Assembly (NCBI RefSeq): GCF_012932215.1
Contig: NZ_CP048788.1
Coordinates: 3,410,001 to 3,474,000, forward strand
From: Roseobacter ponti
GTDB taxonomy: Bacteria > Pseudomonadota > Alphaproteobacteria > Rhodobacterales > Rhodobacteraceae
Length of the DNA: 64,000 nt
Direction: 5' to 3'
Under the pieces are notes generated by a model. The model ran no database searches, had not been told where the DNA came from, and saw only the letters and a program-made list of their open reading frames with translations. Both the position numbers and the translations under genes were made by a program. Below are positions 1 through 8,776 of this stretch, piece after piece (the first letter of the stretch is position 1; every line of letters starts with the position of its first letter).

Positions 1-771
1 GAACGTCACGCCCCCGACGCCAAGGCGCGAGGCCCATCTGGGCACGATCGCGAGCCCGACGCCGGTGCCCACCAGGCTCACGATGGTCTGTTTTTCTTCG
101 GCGATCTGGGCGACGCGGGCAGTGAGCCCCGCCTCAAGAAAGAGTTTCATCGTCATATCGTGGCTGTGCGGACGCGAGCGTCGGTCCGGCACAATCAGCG
201 GCTCTTCGGCCATATCCTCCACGCGGATCACTTTTCTGGCTGCAAGCCGGTGATTCTGCGGAACGGCTACCACGAGTGTCTCTGAAAAGAGCGGGCGGAA
301 TTCCAGCCGCGCATCGCGGACTTCGGGCGGGCGGACAATCGCAATATCAAGCCGGCCTGTCAGAACCCGCGGCAGCAGGCGGATGGTTTTCTGCTCCATC
401 AGCTCAATGGCAACATCCGGCAGACCGGCTCTGAGACGGGGCAGAATCTGCGGCATCAGCCCCGCTGCGGCACTGTCGATCACCCCGATCCGGAGAACCG
501 CGCTCTGTTCTTTCTGCTGTTCGCGGAAATCAGTGGCGAGCTGTTCGGCACGCTCCACGATTTCGCGCGCGGCTTCAACGAAATCACGGCCCGCATCGGT
601 GAGCGAGACGCTGCGTGTTGTCCGCACGAGCAGCCGCCCGCCGAGGCTCTCCTCCAGAAGTCGGATATGACGGCCCAGCGAGGCCGGCAGCATGTTCAGA
701 CGCTGTGCCGCCCGGCCGAAATGCAGCGTATCCGCAACGGCGATCAGGCACCGCAACTGTCTGAGTTCCAT
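1..771 (-). CDS. LysR-family transcriptional regulator (C-terminus cut by window edge)
   Basis: The reverse strand opens with an ATG at 771 and reads without a stop to base 1, so about 257 residues are present and the last part lies outside the window. Residues 3-61 form a typical LysR winged helix-turn-helix (MELRQLRCLIAVADTLHFGR, then AAQRLN). The following residues match the periplasmic-binding-protein-like effector domain (VLRIGVIDSAAAG, LDIAIVRPPE). It is divergent from the tartrate-dehydrogenase-type operon starting at 927, with an AT-rich dyad between them, so it probably controls that operon and itself. The effector is unknown; a dicarboxylate or tartrate-like acid is an inference from the neighbours. 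Confidence 0.88.
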   Translation of the reverse strand, partial: MELRQLRCLIAVADTLHFGRAAQRLNMLPASLGRHIRLLEESLGGRLLVRTTRSVSLTDAGRDFVEAAREIVERAEQLATDFREQQKEQSAVLRIGVIDSAAAGLMPQILPRLRAGLPDVAIELMEQKTIRLLPRVLTGRLDIAIVRPPEVRDARLEFRPLFSETLVVAVPQNHRLAARKVIRVEDMAEEPLIVPDRRSRPHSHDMTMKLFLEAGLTARVAQIAEEKQTIVSLVGTGVGLAIVPRWASRLGVGGVTF

Positions 772-792
772 GGAGAGCCTGCATATTATTTA

Positions 793-812
793 AGAATTAA
801 ATATAATATTCT
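793..812. promoter_or_regulatory. AT-rich dyad, candidate LysR operator
   Basis: AGAAT and ATTCT form a perfect inverted repeat around a 10-bp AT-only centre in the gap between the divergent LysR gene and the dehydrogenase operon. LysR proteins usually bind an imperfect dyad with a T-N11-A core between divergent genes, and this is the most symmetric element in the gap. Binding is inferred. Confidence 0.45.
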
Positions 813-926
813 TTCATTGCACTCACCTCGTCAAGTCGCAGATACAGGGACAAACCCGGGCAGCACCGGCACACAGACAGCCCCATCACTTACGCCGGTG
901 CCCCCTTCACTTAGCAGGAACCAGCT

Positions 927-2027
927 ATGAAAACCTACAGGATTGCCGCCATCCCCGCCGACGGGATCGGCCCCGAAGTCATCGACGCAGGCAACGAAGT
1001 GCTGGCCGCACTCGCGGAGCAGGAAGGCGATATCGCGTTTGATGTGACCACGTTTGACTGGGGATCGGACTATTACAGAAAGCACGGCGTGATGATGCCT
1101 GAAGACGGGCTGGAGCAGCTCAAACCCTTTGACGCGATCTATTTCGGAGCGGTCGGCGCGCCGGATGTGCCCGATCACGTGACGCTCTGGGGGCTGCGAT
1201 TGCCGATCTGTCAGGGCTTTGATCAGTACGCCAATGTGCGGCCCACAAAGATCATCCCCGGAGTGCAGTCGCCGCTGCGCAATGTGAAGGTCGGCGACCT
1301 CGACTGGGTCATTGTGCGCGAAAACTCCGAAGGCGAGTATTCCGGCCATGGCGGACGCGCGCACAAAGGCATGCCCGAAGAGGTTGGCACTGAGGTTGCG
1401 ATTTTCACCCGCGCCGGTGTCACGCGGATCATGCGTTACGCCTTTTCCCTCGCGCGGCAGCGACCGCGCAAGCTGCTGACCGTGGTGACGAAATCCAACG
1501 CGCAGCGCCATGGGATGGTGATGTGGGATGAAATCGCAGCTGAGGTCTCGAAAGAGTTTCCGGATGTGACATGGGATAAGATGCTGGTCGATGCGATGAC
1601 CGTACGCATGACACTGAAACCCCAAAGCATCGACACAGTCGTGGCCACCAATCTGCATGCCGATATTCTCTCGGATCTGGCCGGCGCGCTGGCGGGCAGT
1701 CTTGGCGTGGCACCCACCGCGAACATTGACCCCGAAGGCCGGTATCCGTCCATGTTCGAACCTATTCACGGATCAGCTTTCGACATCACCGGTCAGGGCA
1801 TCGCAAACCCGGTCGCGACCTTCTGGACCGCTGTACAGATGCTGGAGCATCTGGGCCAGCCGCAGGCAGGCGAGCGGCTGATGAGCGCGGTTGAGCGTGT
1901 CTGTGCCGCCGGAATCATGACGCCGGATGTGGGCGGCACAGCCACCACACGCGAGGTCACGGATGCGGTGATCGAGGCGATCCGGGGCCGCAACACCCTT
2001 GCCACGGTTGAGACAGCCACAGACTGA
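927..2027 (+). CDS. Tartrate/D-malate dehydrogenase-type decarboxylating oxidoreductase (copy 1)
   Basis: This 366-residue protein belongs to the isocitrate/isopropylmalate dehydrogenase superfamily, cytosolic NAD(P)-dependent enzymes that oxidise and decarboxylate 2-hydroxyacids. The length matches tartrate dehydrogenase (about 360). Visible family features are the N-terminal AAIPADGIGPEV, the substrate-binding VRENSEGEYSG (Arg131, Tyr138), Lys189 in the TKSN motif, the metal aspartates in NLHADILSD (Asp246, Asp250) and the cofactor-site EPIHGSAFDITGQGIANP. It is followed after 59 bp by a second copy of the same family. Tartrate, D-malate or isopropylmalate cannot be separated from sequence alone, but there is no leuCD nearby, so a catabolic role is favoured. 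Confidence 0.82.
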   Translation: MKTYRIAAIPADGIGPEVIDAGNEVLAALAEQEGDIAFDVTTFDWGSDYYRKHGVMMPEDGLEQLKPFDAIYFGAVGAPDVPDHVTLWGLRLPICQGFDQYANVRPTKIIPGVQSPLRNVKVGDLDWVIVRENSEGEYSGHGGRAHKGMPEEVGTEVAIFTRAGVTRIMRYAFSLARQRPRKLLTVVTKSNAQRHGMVMWDEIAAEVSKEFPDVTWDKMLVDAMTVRMTLKPQSIDTVVATNLHADILSDLAGALAGSLGVAPTANIDPEGRYPSMFEPIHGSAFDITGQGIANPVATFWTAVQMLEHLGQPQAGERLMSAVERVCAAGIMTPDVGGTATTREVTDAVIEAIRGRNTLATVETATD

Positions 2028-2086
2028 ACCCGCCTGTCCGGCCGCTGCGCCGACTGGCCGAAAATTCCACCCGAAAGGCAAACGAT

Positions 2087-3172
2087 ATGACCGAAAACAC
2101 CCTGAAAATCGCCGTGATCCCCGGAGACGGTATCGGCAGGGAAACCGTGCCCGAGGGCCTGCGGGTGCTGGAGGCCACGGCAAAGCGGTTCAGTCTCGGG
2201 CTGGAATTCGGGATGCATGATTTCTCCTCTGCTGACTATTACGAAGCGCATGGCGAGATGATGCCGCCGGACTGGAAAGACAGGGTGGGCGGCAGTGACG
2301 CGATCTTTTTCGGAGCGGTGGGCTGGCCGGAAAAGATCCCCGATCACATCTCTCTCTGGGGTTCGCTGCTGCAGTTTCGCCGCGAGTTCGACCAGTACGT
2401 CAGCCTGCGCCCGGCGCGCGCAATGCCGGGCGTACCGCTGCCGCTGGCGGGGCGGGCGCCTGGTGATATCGACATGATGATCGTACGCGAAAACACCGAA
2501 GGCGAGTATTCGTCGATCGGCGGTCGCATGTTTCCCGGCACCGACCGCGAGGTGGTGATCCAGGAGACGGTGATGAGCCGGATCGGGGTCGACCGCATTC
2601 TGAAGTATGCCTTTGATCTTGCGGAGAAACGCAGCGGGCATCTGACATCCGCCACGAAATCGAACGGCATTTCAATCACCATGCCTTACTGGGACGAACG
2701 GGTAGAGGAGATGGCGAAAGGCTATCCTGACGTGCGCGTCGATAAGTTTCACATTGATATTCTGACAGCACAGTTTGTGCTGCACCCCGACTGGTTTGAT
2801 GTGGTCGTGGCCTCGAACCTCTTTGGTGACATCCTGTCCGATCTGGGGCCCGCATGCACAGGGACAATCGGCATAGCGCCTTCGGGAAACATCAACCCGG
2901 AGGGGCGGTTTCCGTCGCTTTTCGAGCCGGTACACGGCTCCGCACCGGATATTGCGGGCAAGGGCATCGCCAATCCGATCGGACAGATCTGGGCCGGAGC
3001 GATGATGCTGGAGCACCTTGGCCATATCGACGCCGCGCGCGCCATGGTTGCTGCCATTGAGACGGTGCTCGCTGAGAAAGCGCTGCGCACGCCTGATCTG
3101 GGCGGGGCCGCCGATACAAAGACCTGTGGCGAGGCGGTGGTGGACGCGGTTCTGGATGGTGCTTCCGGGTGA
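2087..3172 (+). CDS. Tartrate/D-malate dehydrogenase-type oxidoreductase (copy 2)
   Basis: This second member of the isocitrate/isopropylmalate dehydrogenase superfamily has 361 residues. It keeps the catalytic set: VRENTEGEYSS (Arg134, Tyr141), Lys191 in ATKSN, and metal aspartates 248 and 252 in SNLFGDILSD. The block after it (GPACTGTIGIAPSGNINPEG) is closer to classical tartrate dehydrogenase than copy 1 is. The two copies are clearly divergent, so they may use different stereoisomers or substrates, or form a hetero-oligomer; both are inference. Its TGA overlaps the GTG start of the downstream hydrolase by 4 bp (GTGA), which implies translational coupling. Confidence 0.82.
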   Translation: MTENTLKIAVIPGDGIGRETVPEGLRVLEATAKRFSLGLEFGMHDFSSADYYEAHGEMMPPDWKDRVGGSDAIFFGAVGWPEKIPDHISLWGSLLQFRREFDQYVSLRPARAMPGVPLPLAGRAPGDIDMMIVRENTEGEYSSIGGRMFPGTDREVVIQETVMSRIGVDRILKYAFDLAEKRSGHLTSATKSNGISITMPYWDERVEEMAKGYPDVRVDKFHIDILTAQFVLHPDWFDVVVASNLFGDILSDLGPACTGTIGIAPSGNINPEGRFPSLFEPVHGSAPDIAGKGIANPIGQIWAGAMMLEHLGHIDAARAMVAAIETVLAEKALRTPDLGGAADTKTCGEAVVDAVLDGASG

Positions 3173-4059
3173 CCGCATCACGGCATATGCCGGGGTTTGC
3201 GATGCACCGGCGCGCGGTAAACGGTGTGACGATCAACTACGCGGTGGCCGGAGAAGGGCCCGGTCTCCTGCTGCTGCACGGGCATCCGCAGACGCATGTC
3301 GCCTGGCGCAAAGTGGCGCCGGATTTCGTCGCGGCAGGGTACCAGGTTGTGGCCGCGGATCTGCGCGGATACGGCGACAGCGACAAACCGGAAAGCGGGC
3401 CACCGCACGCAACCTATTCCAAACGTGCGATGGCGCGTGATCAGGTGGCGCTGATGGCAGAGCTTGGACACAGGCGGTTTTCCGTCATTGGCCATGACCG
3501 CGGCGGGCGGGTGGCGCACCGCATGGCGCTGGACCATCCCGGGGCCGTGGACAGGATGGTCGTCGTCGATATCGCGCCCACGGCGACGATGTATGAACGC
3601 ACGGACAAGGCGTTCGCTACCCGGTATTTCTGGTGGTTCTTTCTCATTCAGCCCGATGGCCTGCCGGAGCGGATGATCGGCGCGGACCCTGCATATTTCC
3701 TGCGCCGGCATATCGACGGGCAGGTCAGAACGCCGGGTGCGGTTTCAGATGAGGTCTTTGCCGAATACCTGCGGTGCTACGGGGATCCGCGCACCATTCA
3801 TGCCATCTGCGAGGATTACCGCGCCGCCGCCGGGATCGATCTGGAGCATGACGCGGCGGATGCCGACCGGAAGATCACTGCCCCCCTGCTCGCGCTCTGG
3901 GGTCGCAAAGGCGTGGTCGGTGAGCTTTACGATGTGCTGCAAACCTGGCGGGAAAAGGCCCGTGAGGTGGAAGGGGAAGCGCTTAACTGCGGACATGCAG
4001 TGCAGGAAGAGGTGCCGGAGGCTTTTTCCCGCAGAGTTCTGGAATTCCTTGGTCGCTGA
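3169..4059 (+). CDS. Alpha/beta hydrolase of the fluoroacetate dehalogenase type
   Basis: This 296-residue alpha/beta hydrolase resembles haloacetate/fluoroacetate dehalogenases. The nucleophile Asp110 lies in GHDRGGR with carboxylate-binding Arg111 and Arg114, the acid is Asp134, and the His is 276 (NCGHAV). Trp156 and Tyr217 (CEDYR) match two of the three halide-pocket residues. The third, normally His155, is Trp155 here (YFWWFF), so fluoride stabilisation may be altered and the substrate may not be a haloacid. The GTG start at 3169 overlaps the upstream stop; ATG codons at 3187 and 3202 are alternatives. The operon position suggests that it processes the same acid substrates as the two dehydrogenases. 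Confidence 0.75.
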   Translation: MTASRHMPGFAMHRRAVNGVTINYAVAGEGPGLLLLHGHPQTHVAWRKVAPDFVAAGYQVVAADLRGYGDSDKPESGPPHATYSKRAMARDQVALMAELGHRRFSVIGHDRGGRVAHRMALDHPGAVDRMVVVDIAPTATMYERTDKAFATRYFWWFFLIQPDGLPERMIGADPAYFLRRHIDGQVRTPGAVSDEVFAEYLRCYGDPRTIHAICEDYRAAAGIDLEHDAADADRKITAPLLALWGRKGVVGELYDVLQTWREKAREVEGEALNCGHAVQEEVPEAFSRRVLEFLGR

Positions 4060-4314
4060 GGTGACGCAGGAGGGCGGCTGCGCGGGCCCCCACATCACCC
4101 ATCACGCCCGGCACTGCAAAAACTGAGTGGCCCGGCTTGCGAAGTGCCGCGCTGAATGTGACGCTGCAGGCGGGTGGCGCAGATCCTCAGCGCTGAGAGT
4201 TTCGCACACCGCCCGCACGGGAGGCTGTCCTCAGAGGCAGTCGCCAGAATGATTTACCGGCACCGGCGCGCTCCGCGTCTGTGGCCGGTGCAGCTGCCCT
4301 GGGAAAGGTGACAT

Positions 4315-6636
4315 ATGTCCGAAACGATGCCTGAAATGACCCCGCCCGAGATCAACAACGGCGCACTGCGCGCGCCGGTGGACCCGGGCCTGCTGGGCAC
4401 GGCTGTGCTGGATAAACCAGGTGCTTATGAGGCTGGCAGCTTTCAGAGCTTTACGCTGACCTATACCTGCGGACGGTTCGGCATCGACGACAGCGGCAGC
4501 CTGCGGGTGGCTTTCCGCTTTGCCACCGATCAGACAAACCCGCAGTTTGACGACCCGCAGGCGCCCGGATTTACCGAAGTCACGGCCTCCAACAATGCGG
4601 TGCTGCAGACGCGGTTTGATCCCAAGGGTAACATCCGCCCCTGGGACAGGACCCTGCAGATCAAGGTCGTGAAGGGTTTCATGAAGGAAGGCGACACGAT
4701 CACCATACGCTTCGGCGTCACCGATCAGGGCGGGCCCGGCATGCGGCTGCAGACCTTCTGCGAGAGCCGCTATGAATTCCGCGTGCTGGTTGACCCGATC
4801 GCAACTTATAATTTCCAGACGCTGCCGGTGCAGCCGGCGATTTCCATCGTGCCCGGCCCACCGGAAACCTGGGTGGCCGTGGTGCCCTCGACCATTGTGC
4901 CGGGAGAGCCCTTTACACTGAAAATCAAGGGAGAGGACCGCTGGGGCAACCCGTCGGATCAGGTAGACAAACGCCTGACTGTGCGCGCCAGCCAGACGCT
5001 GAGCGGGCTGCCTGACGTCATCGGGATGACGCCGGGCCGCTTTGCCACCGAGGTCGCGGGGCTGACGGCAGACGCGGAAGGTCCGCTGGCGATCACCCTT
5101 CATGACAGCGACGGCACGCCGCTGACAAGCTGCAACCCGGCGGAAGTTGTGGCGGCACCGGAGCGGCGCAGCTTCTGGGGCGACCTGCATGGCCAGTCCG
5201 ATGAGACGCTGGGCACCAACAGTGCGGCGGATTATTTCGCCTTCGGGCGGGATCGTGCGTTTCTTGATGCCTGCGCGCATCAGGGCAATGATTTTCAGAT
5301 GACGGATACCTTCTGGAAAGACCTCAATAAAGTGACCGCGCATTTTGACGAGCCCGGGCGGTTCGTCACCCTGCCCGGCTATGAATGGTCCGGCAACACA
5401 GCGCTTGGCGGCGACCGGAATGTGTTTTTCCCGGTCGAGGGGCGCACCATGCGGCGCTCGTCACATGCGCTGATCGAGGATCAGAGCGACGCGGGCACTG
5501 ACTGTCATACGGCGGGCGAACTATTTGAAGCCTTTGCCCGTGAAGAAGAATGGGACGTTATCTGTTTTGCCCATTGCGGCGGGCGCTATGCGGATATCAC
5601 GCTCGCTCATGACGGGCGTTTTGAGAAATCGGTTGAGGTCCATTCGGCCTGGGGCACGTTCGAGTGGATCGTTCAGGACGCGTTCAAAAGCGGCTACCGC
5701 GTCGGGATCATCGGTAATTCAGACGGGCACAAGGGCCGCCCGGGTGCGAGCTATCCCGGGGCCGGCTGGTTCGGTGCGGTGGGCGGGCTTACCTGTTTTC
5801 TGATGCCGGAGCTGACCCGCGAGGGGCTCATCGGCTGCATCAACCGGCGCCATCACTATGCCACAACGGGCGGGCCCTCGGGGCGCATGCGGATGGAGCT
5901 TGATGTTACCTTCGCGCAGGACGCCACGCTCTGCATCGATGATCCCGCACTGGTGAGCGATTACCGGAGCGAGACCTGCACCACCGCCATGATGGGCGAT
6001 ATCGTGCACCTGCCCGGCGGCGATGCGCAGCTTGATTTCACGGTATCCGCGGCATCGCCGGTGCGCCGGATCGACATCTTCAACGGGACCGATCACCTTG
6101 AATGCATCCGCTCCTTCACGGATGAGGCACCGGGCAACCGCATCGGCGTGCTCTGGGAAGGTGCCGAATACCGGGGCCGCTTCCGTGCCGTGCCATGGGA
6201 CGGTTCGGCACATTTTGAGGGGTCCACGATCCGCGACGTCGTGCCGGTGAACTTCTTTAACCGCGATAAAACGCTGGATATGCCCGACGCCAGGACATTG
6301 AACTGGCAATCGGTCACGACCGGCAATCTCGCAGGCTTCATTGCGACGCTGGAGGACAGCACCGCAGGCACGCTGGAAATCCGCACAGCCCTCATAAACG
6401 AGACGGTTGCGCTCAGCGACATCGGATATGACGATACCGTGCTCGATGCCTCCGACATCCTGCCGCGTGGAATGAGGCTTTTCCGTCTGCCCGATGAGAA
6501 CTCTCACAGGACGGTCAGCATCACGCGCAGTTTCACACCGCAGGAAGGCCGCGACAATCCGTTCTATATTCGGGTAACGCTTGAGGATGGCACGCAGGGC
6601 TGGACCAGCCCGGTCTATGTGCTCCGGTCGGTCTGA
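4315..6636 (+). CDS. PHP-superfamily metallo-protein (DUF3604-like), 773 aa
   Basis: This is a large cytosolic protein with no signal peptide. The N-terminal 280 residues look like beta-rich domains (KGEDRWGNPSDQV), followed by a PHP-like metal-dependent hydrolase domain. Candidate metal ligands are WGDLHGQSD (Asp290, His292), AHQGNDF, FAHCGGRYAD, EVHSAWG and IGNSDGHKGRPG (Asp470, His472). This motif order resembles DUF3604 proteins, whose substrates are mostly unknown. The C-terminal part is again beta-rich. A Shine-Dalgarno (GGAAAGGTGA) precedes the ATG. The 255-bp gap before it holds no gene, only a 12-bp perfect palindrome at 4186-4197. Hydrolysis of a phosphate or other ester is possible but not shown. 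Confidence 0.7.
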   Translation: MSETMPEMTPPEINNGALRAPVDPGLLGTAVLDKPGAYEAGSFQSFTLTYTCGRFGIDDSGSLRVAFRFATDQTNPQFDDPQAPGFTEVTASNNAVLQTRFDPKGNIRPWDRTLQIKVVKGFMKEGDTITIRFGVTDQGGPGMRLQTFCESRYEFRVLVDPIATYNFQTLPVQPAISIVPGPPETWVAVVPSTIVPGEPFTLKIKGEDRWGNPSDQVDKRLTVRASQTLSGLPDVIGMTPGRFATEVAGLTADAEGPLAITLHDSDGTPLTSCNPAEVVAAPERRSFWGDLHGQSDETLGTNSAADYFAFGRDRAFLDACAHQGNDFQMTDTFWKDLNKVTAHFDEPGRFVTLPGYEWSGNTALGGDRNVFFPVEGRTMRRSSHALIEDQSDAGTDCHTAGELFEAFAREEEWDVICFAHCGGRYADITLAHDGRFEKSVEVHSAWGTFEWIVQDAFKSGYRVGIIGNSDGHKGRPGASYPGAGWFGAVGGLTCFLMPELTREGLIGCINRRHHYATTGGPSGRMRMELDVTFAQDATLCIDDPALVSDYRSETCTTAMMGDIVHLPGGDAQLDFTVSAASPVRRIDIFNGTDHLECIRSFTDEAPGNRIGVLWEGAEYRGRFRAVPWDGSAHFEGSTIRDVVPVNFFNRDKTLDMPDARTLNWQSVTTGNLAGFIATLEDSTAGTLEIRTALINETVALSDIGYDDTVLDASDILPRGMRLFRLPDENSHRTVSITRSFTPQEGRDNPFYIRVTLEDGTQGWTSPVYVLRSV

Positions 6637-6652
6637 CCGCGGCGCAAAGGGC

Positions 6653-7516
6653 TTACATGCCGGCGAGGGTGCTGAGCGCCGGGTGGGCGAAACTGCGCGG
6701 CACCGTCACCGCAAAGAAGGGCTCGGCAATCCCGAGGTCAAAGGGCGCAGTGGCGACCCGGCCTGACGCGATCTCATCCGCAAGCACCACCGCAGGCGCA
6801 ATCGCGAGCCCTGCGTTTTCGCGGGCAAGCAGGCGCACCATCGCCATGTCATCGACGTCGGCAAGGATATGCGGCGTAACCCCGAGCTTTGCGATCAGGT
6901 TCTCAAATCCGGCGCGGATCACATTTTCGGTGGGCAGAATGAGCGGTTCTGTTCTGAGCAGGTCGCGCAGCGTCTCGTAATGCAGCCTGCTCGGATGACC
7001 ATGTATGCCGACCGGCTGCTCTGCGATTTTTTGCGCGGCAAAGGCTGTGCTTTCGCCGGCGGCCGGGATTTCCGTCGTCAGCACGACATCAAGGCTGAGC
7101 GTTTCCAGGTCTGAAAGCAATGTGGCTGTATTGCCGGATTTCAGCACCACCCGGTGACGCGGATTACTGAGCAGCGGGCGGATAAACTGCATCTGAAAAT
7201 TGCGCGAAAGCGTCGAGAGCGCGCCGACCCGCAGAGGCCGGTCAACGTCGCTGCTCAGATCGAGCGTCGCCAGAAGGGCCGCGCCTTCGGTAAAGATCCG
7301 TTCCGCGTGCTCCAGCGCAATCTTTCCGGCTTCGGTCAGCACCAGCCGGCGCCCCACGCGATCAAAGAGCGCATGGCCCAGACGGTCCTCAAGCTGGCGG
7401 ATCTGCATTGACAGGGCGGACTGCGACACATTCAGCCGTTCCGCTGCCCGGCCGAGATGCCCGCCCGTCGCGACTTCGCGGAAATACCGCAGGTGATGAT
7501 AGTTAAGCTGTGCCAT
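6653..7516 (-). CDS. LysR-family transcriptional regulator, divergent from sbtA-like gene
   Basis: This 287-residue protein begins with a LysR helix-turn-helix (MAQLNYHHLRYFREVATGGH, LGRAAERLNVSQSALSMQIR). It continues into the usual effector-binding domain (PLRVGALSTLSRNFQMQFIR). HHLRYF near the start is typical of the NhaR/CbbR-like LysR branch. It is transcribed away from the SbtA-type permease, and a dyad lies directly in front of its start codon. It is therefore the likely regulator of that permease, comparable in arrangement to LysR control of inorganic-carbon uptake in autotrophs; this is inference. Its 3' end lies 16 bp from the end of the convergent PHP gene. Confidence 0.85.
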   Translation of the reverse strand: MAQLNYHHLRYFREVATGGHLGRAAERLNVSQSALSMQIRQLEDRLGHALFDRVGRRLVLTEAGKIALEHAERIFTEGAALLATLDLSSDVDRPLRVGALSTLSRNFQMQFIRPLLSNPRHRVVLKSGNTATLLSDLETLSLDVVLTTEIPAAGESTAFAAQKIAEQPVGIHGHPSRLHYETLRDLLRTEPLILPTENVIRAGFENLIAKLGVTPHILADVDDMAMVRLLARENAGLAIAPAVVLADEIASGRVATAPFDLGIAEPFFAVTVPRSFAHPALSTLAGM

Positions 7517-7517
7517 C

Positions 7518-7534
7518 GTTCACTTATAATGAAC
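7518..7534. promoter_or_regulatory. GTTCA-N7-TGAAC dyad, candidate LysR operator
   Basis: A perfect 5-bp inverted repeat (GTTCA / TGAAC) with an AT-rich 7-bp centre sits immediately upstream of the LysR start codon and 78 bp before the permease gene. The core TTCA...TGAA fits the T-N11-A LysR-box layout. The surrounding gap is strongly AT-rich compared with the rest of the window. Confidence 0.5.
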
Positions 7535-7611
7535 AATATAATATGAAAGATATATTTTTATTTATCCTTTGGCCGCGATACCACCTCTTTGAACACTAAA
7601 AGGGGTCTGAA

Positions 7612-8685
7612 ATGGATATCGTCGTTACAGTTCTGAGCTCACTTGCTGAGCAGCTGCAGAAGCCGACACTGGCTTTTCTGATCGCCGGCATGGTGCTGGC
7701 TGCCATGGGCAGCAAATTCGAAGTGCCCGAGCCGGTGTATAAATTCATCGTCATTCTGCTGCTGCTCAAGGTCGGCATGGGGGCGGGGATCGCCGTGCGC
7801 GATGCCAATTTCCTGGAGCTCTTTGTCCCGGCGCTCGGGGCGGCGTTTGTGGGGATCACCATCGTGCTGCTCGGCAGCCGGACACTGGCCCGCCGCAAAG
7901 GCATCAGCGAGGTTGACGCGCTGGCGACGGTCGGTCTTTTCGGCGCAGTTTCAGCTTCCACGCTGGCTGCCGGCATGGCGATCCTTGATGATGCCGGCAT
8001 GTTCTATGAAGGCTTTATCGGCGCGCTCTACCCCTTCATGGACATCGCGGCACTTGTAACGGCCATTGTCATGGCGCGGATGTCGGCGGCACGGCGCGCC
8101 GCGGGCTCAGTGACCGTAAACGCCGGCGGCACGATGACTGCGGGCGGCGGCAGCGGCATGGGCGGCCCCGGCAAAGGTGTGATCGAAGAGGGTCTGCTGA
8201 AGAACATCCTTGTGGACACCCTGCGCAGCCCTGCGATCTCTGCGCTGCTGGCGGGTCTGGCTCTGGGCCTGCTGTCGGATCCGAAATCGGTTTACGGCAG
8301 CTTTTACGAGCCGCTCTTCCGGGGCCTGCTGTCCATCCTGATGCTGATCATGGGCATGGAAGCCTGGGCGCGGGTCTCTGAGATGCGGAAAGTCGCACAT
8401 GCCTACATCCTGTACGGTGTGACGGCACCTCTGATCCACGGCATGATCGGGTTCGGCGCTGGCCTGATCGCCCATGAACTCACAGGGTTTTCGGCAGGTG
8501 GTGTTGTGCTGCTGGCGGTGATGGCGGCATCAAGCTCGGACATCTCGGGACCGCCGACGATGCGCGGTGCTCTGCCCGATGCCAATCCGTCGGCCTATGT
8601 GGGCACTTCCACAGGCATCGGCACACCGGTCGCGATCCTGTCGATCCCGCTCTTCATTGCCCTCGCGGAAACGTTCATCGGCTGA
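7612..8685 (+). CDS. SbtA-type sodium-dependent bicarbonate permease
   Basis: This 357-residue inner-membrane protein has about ten hydrophobic segments. It matches the SbtA family, which in cyanobacteria imports bicarbonate with sodium. Recognisable blocks are FLIAGMVLAAMGSKFEVPEP near residue 25-45, GLFGAVSASTLAAGMA, and the conserved C-terminal ASSSDISGPPTMRGALPDA followed by YVGTSTGIGTPVAI. A glycine-rich cytosolic linker lies at about residues 170-185. No SbtB (PII-like) gene is adjacent. A divergent LysR gene precedes it and a strong terminator follows, so it is a single-gene transcript. In a heterotroph it may feed anaplerotic carboxylation; the actual ion carried is not proven. Confidence 0.82.
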   Translation: MDIVVTVLSSLAEQLQKPTLAFLIAGMVLAAMGSKFEVPEPVYKFIVILLLLKVGMGAGIAVRDANFLELFVPALGAAFVGITIVLLGSRTLARRKGISEVDALATVGLFGAVSASTLAAGMAILDDAGMFYEGFIGALYPFMDIAALVTAIVMARMSAARRAAGSVTVNAGGTMTAGGGSGMGGPGKGVIEEGLLKNILVDTLRSPAISALLAGLALGLLSDPKSVYGSFYEPLFRGLLSILMLIMGMEAWARVSEMRKVAHAYILYGVTAPLIHGMIGFGAGLIAHELTGFSAGGVVLLAVMAASSSDISGPPTMRGALPDANPSAYVGTSTGIGTPVAILSIPLFIALAETFIG

Positions 8686-8710
8686 GGCGCGGATAAAAGA
8701 CCCTGGCCAG

Positions 8711-8743
8711 GGGGCGGTCTCTTCTGAGGGCCGCCCCTTTTTT
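8711..8743 (+). terminator. Intrinsic terminator after the SbtA-type gene
   Basis: GGGGCGG (8711-8717) pairs with CCGCCCC (8731-8737) and is followed by six T residues. It lies 25 bp after the permease stop codon. Confidence 0.85.
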
Positions 8744-8776
8744 CATGGCGCGGGACAGGGAGCGGACGACAAGGCG

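Noticed and set aside
4231-5343. 370-codon reverse frame opposite the PHP-type gene
   Set aside because: It lies antisense to a protein with clear metal motifs, and its translation shows no family features.
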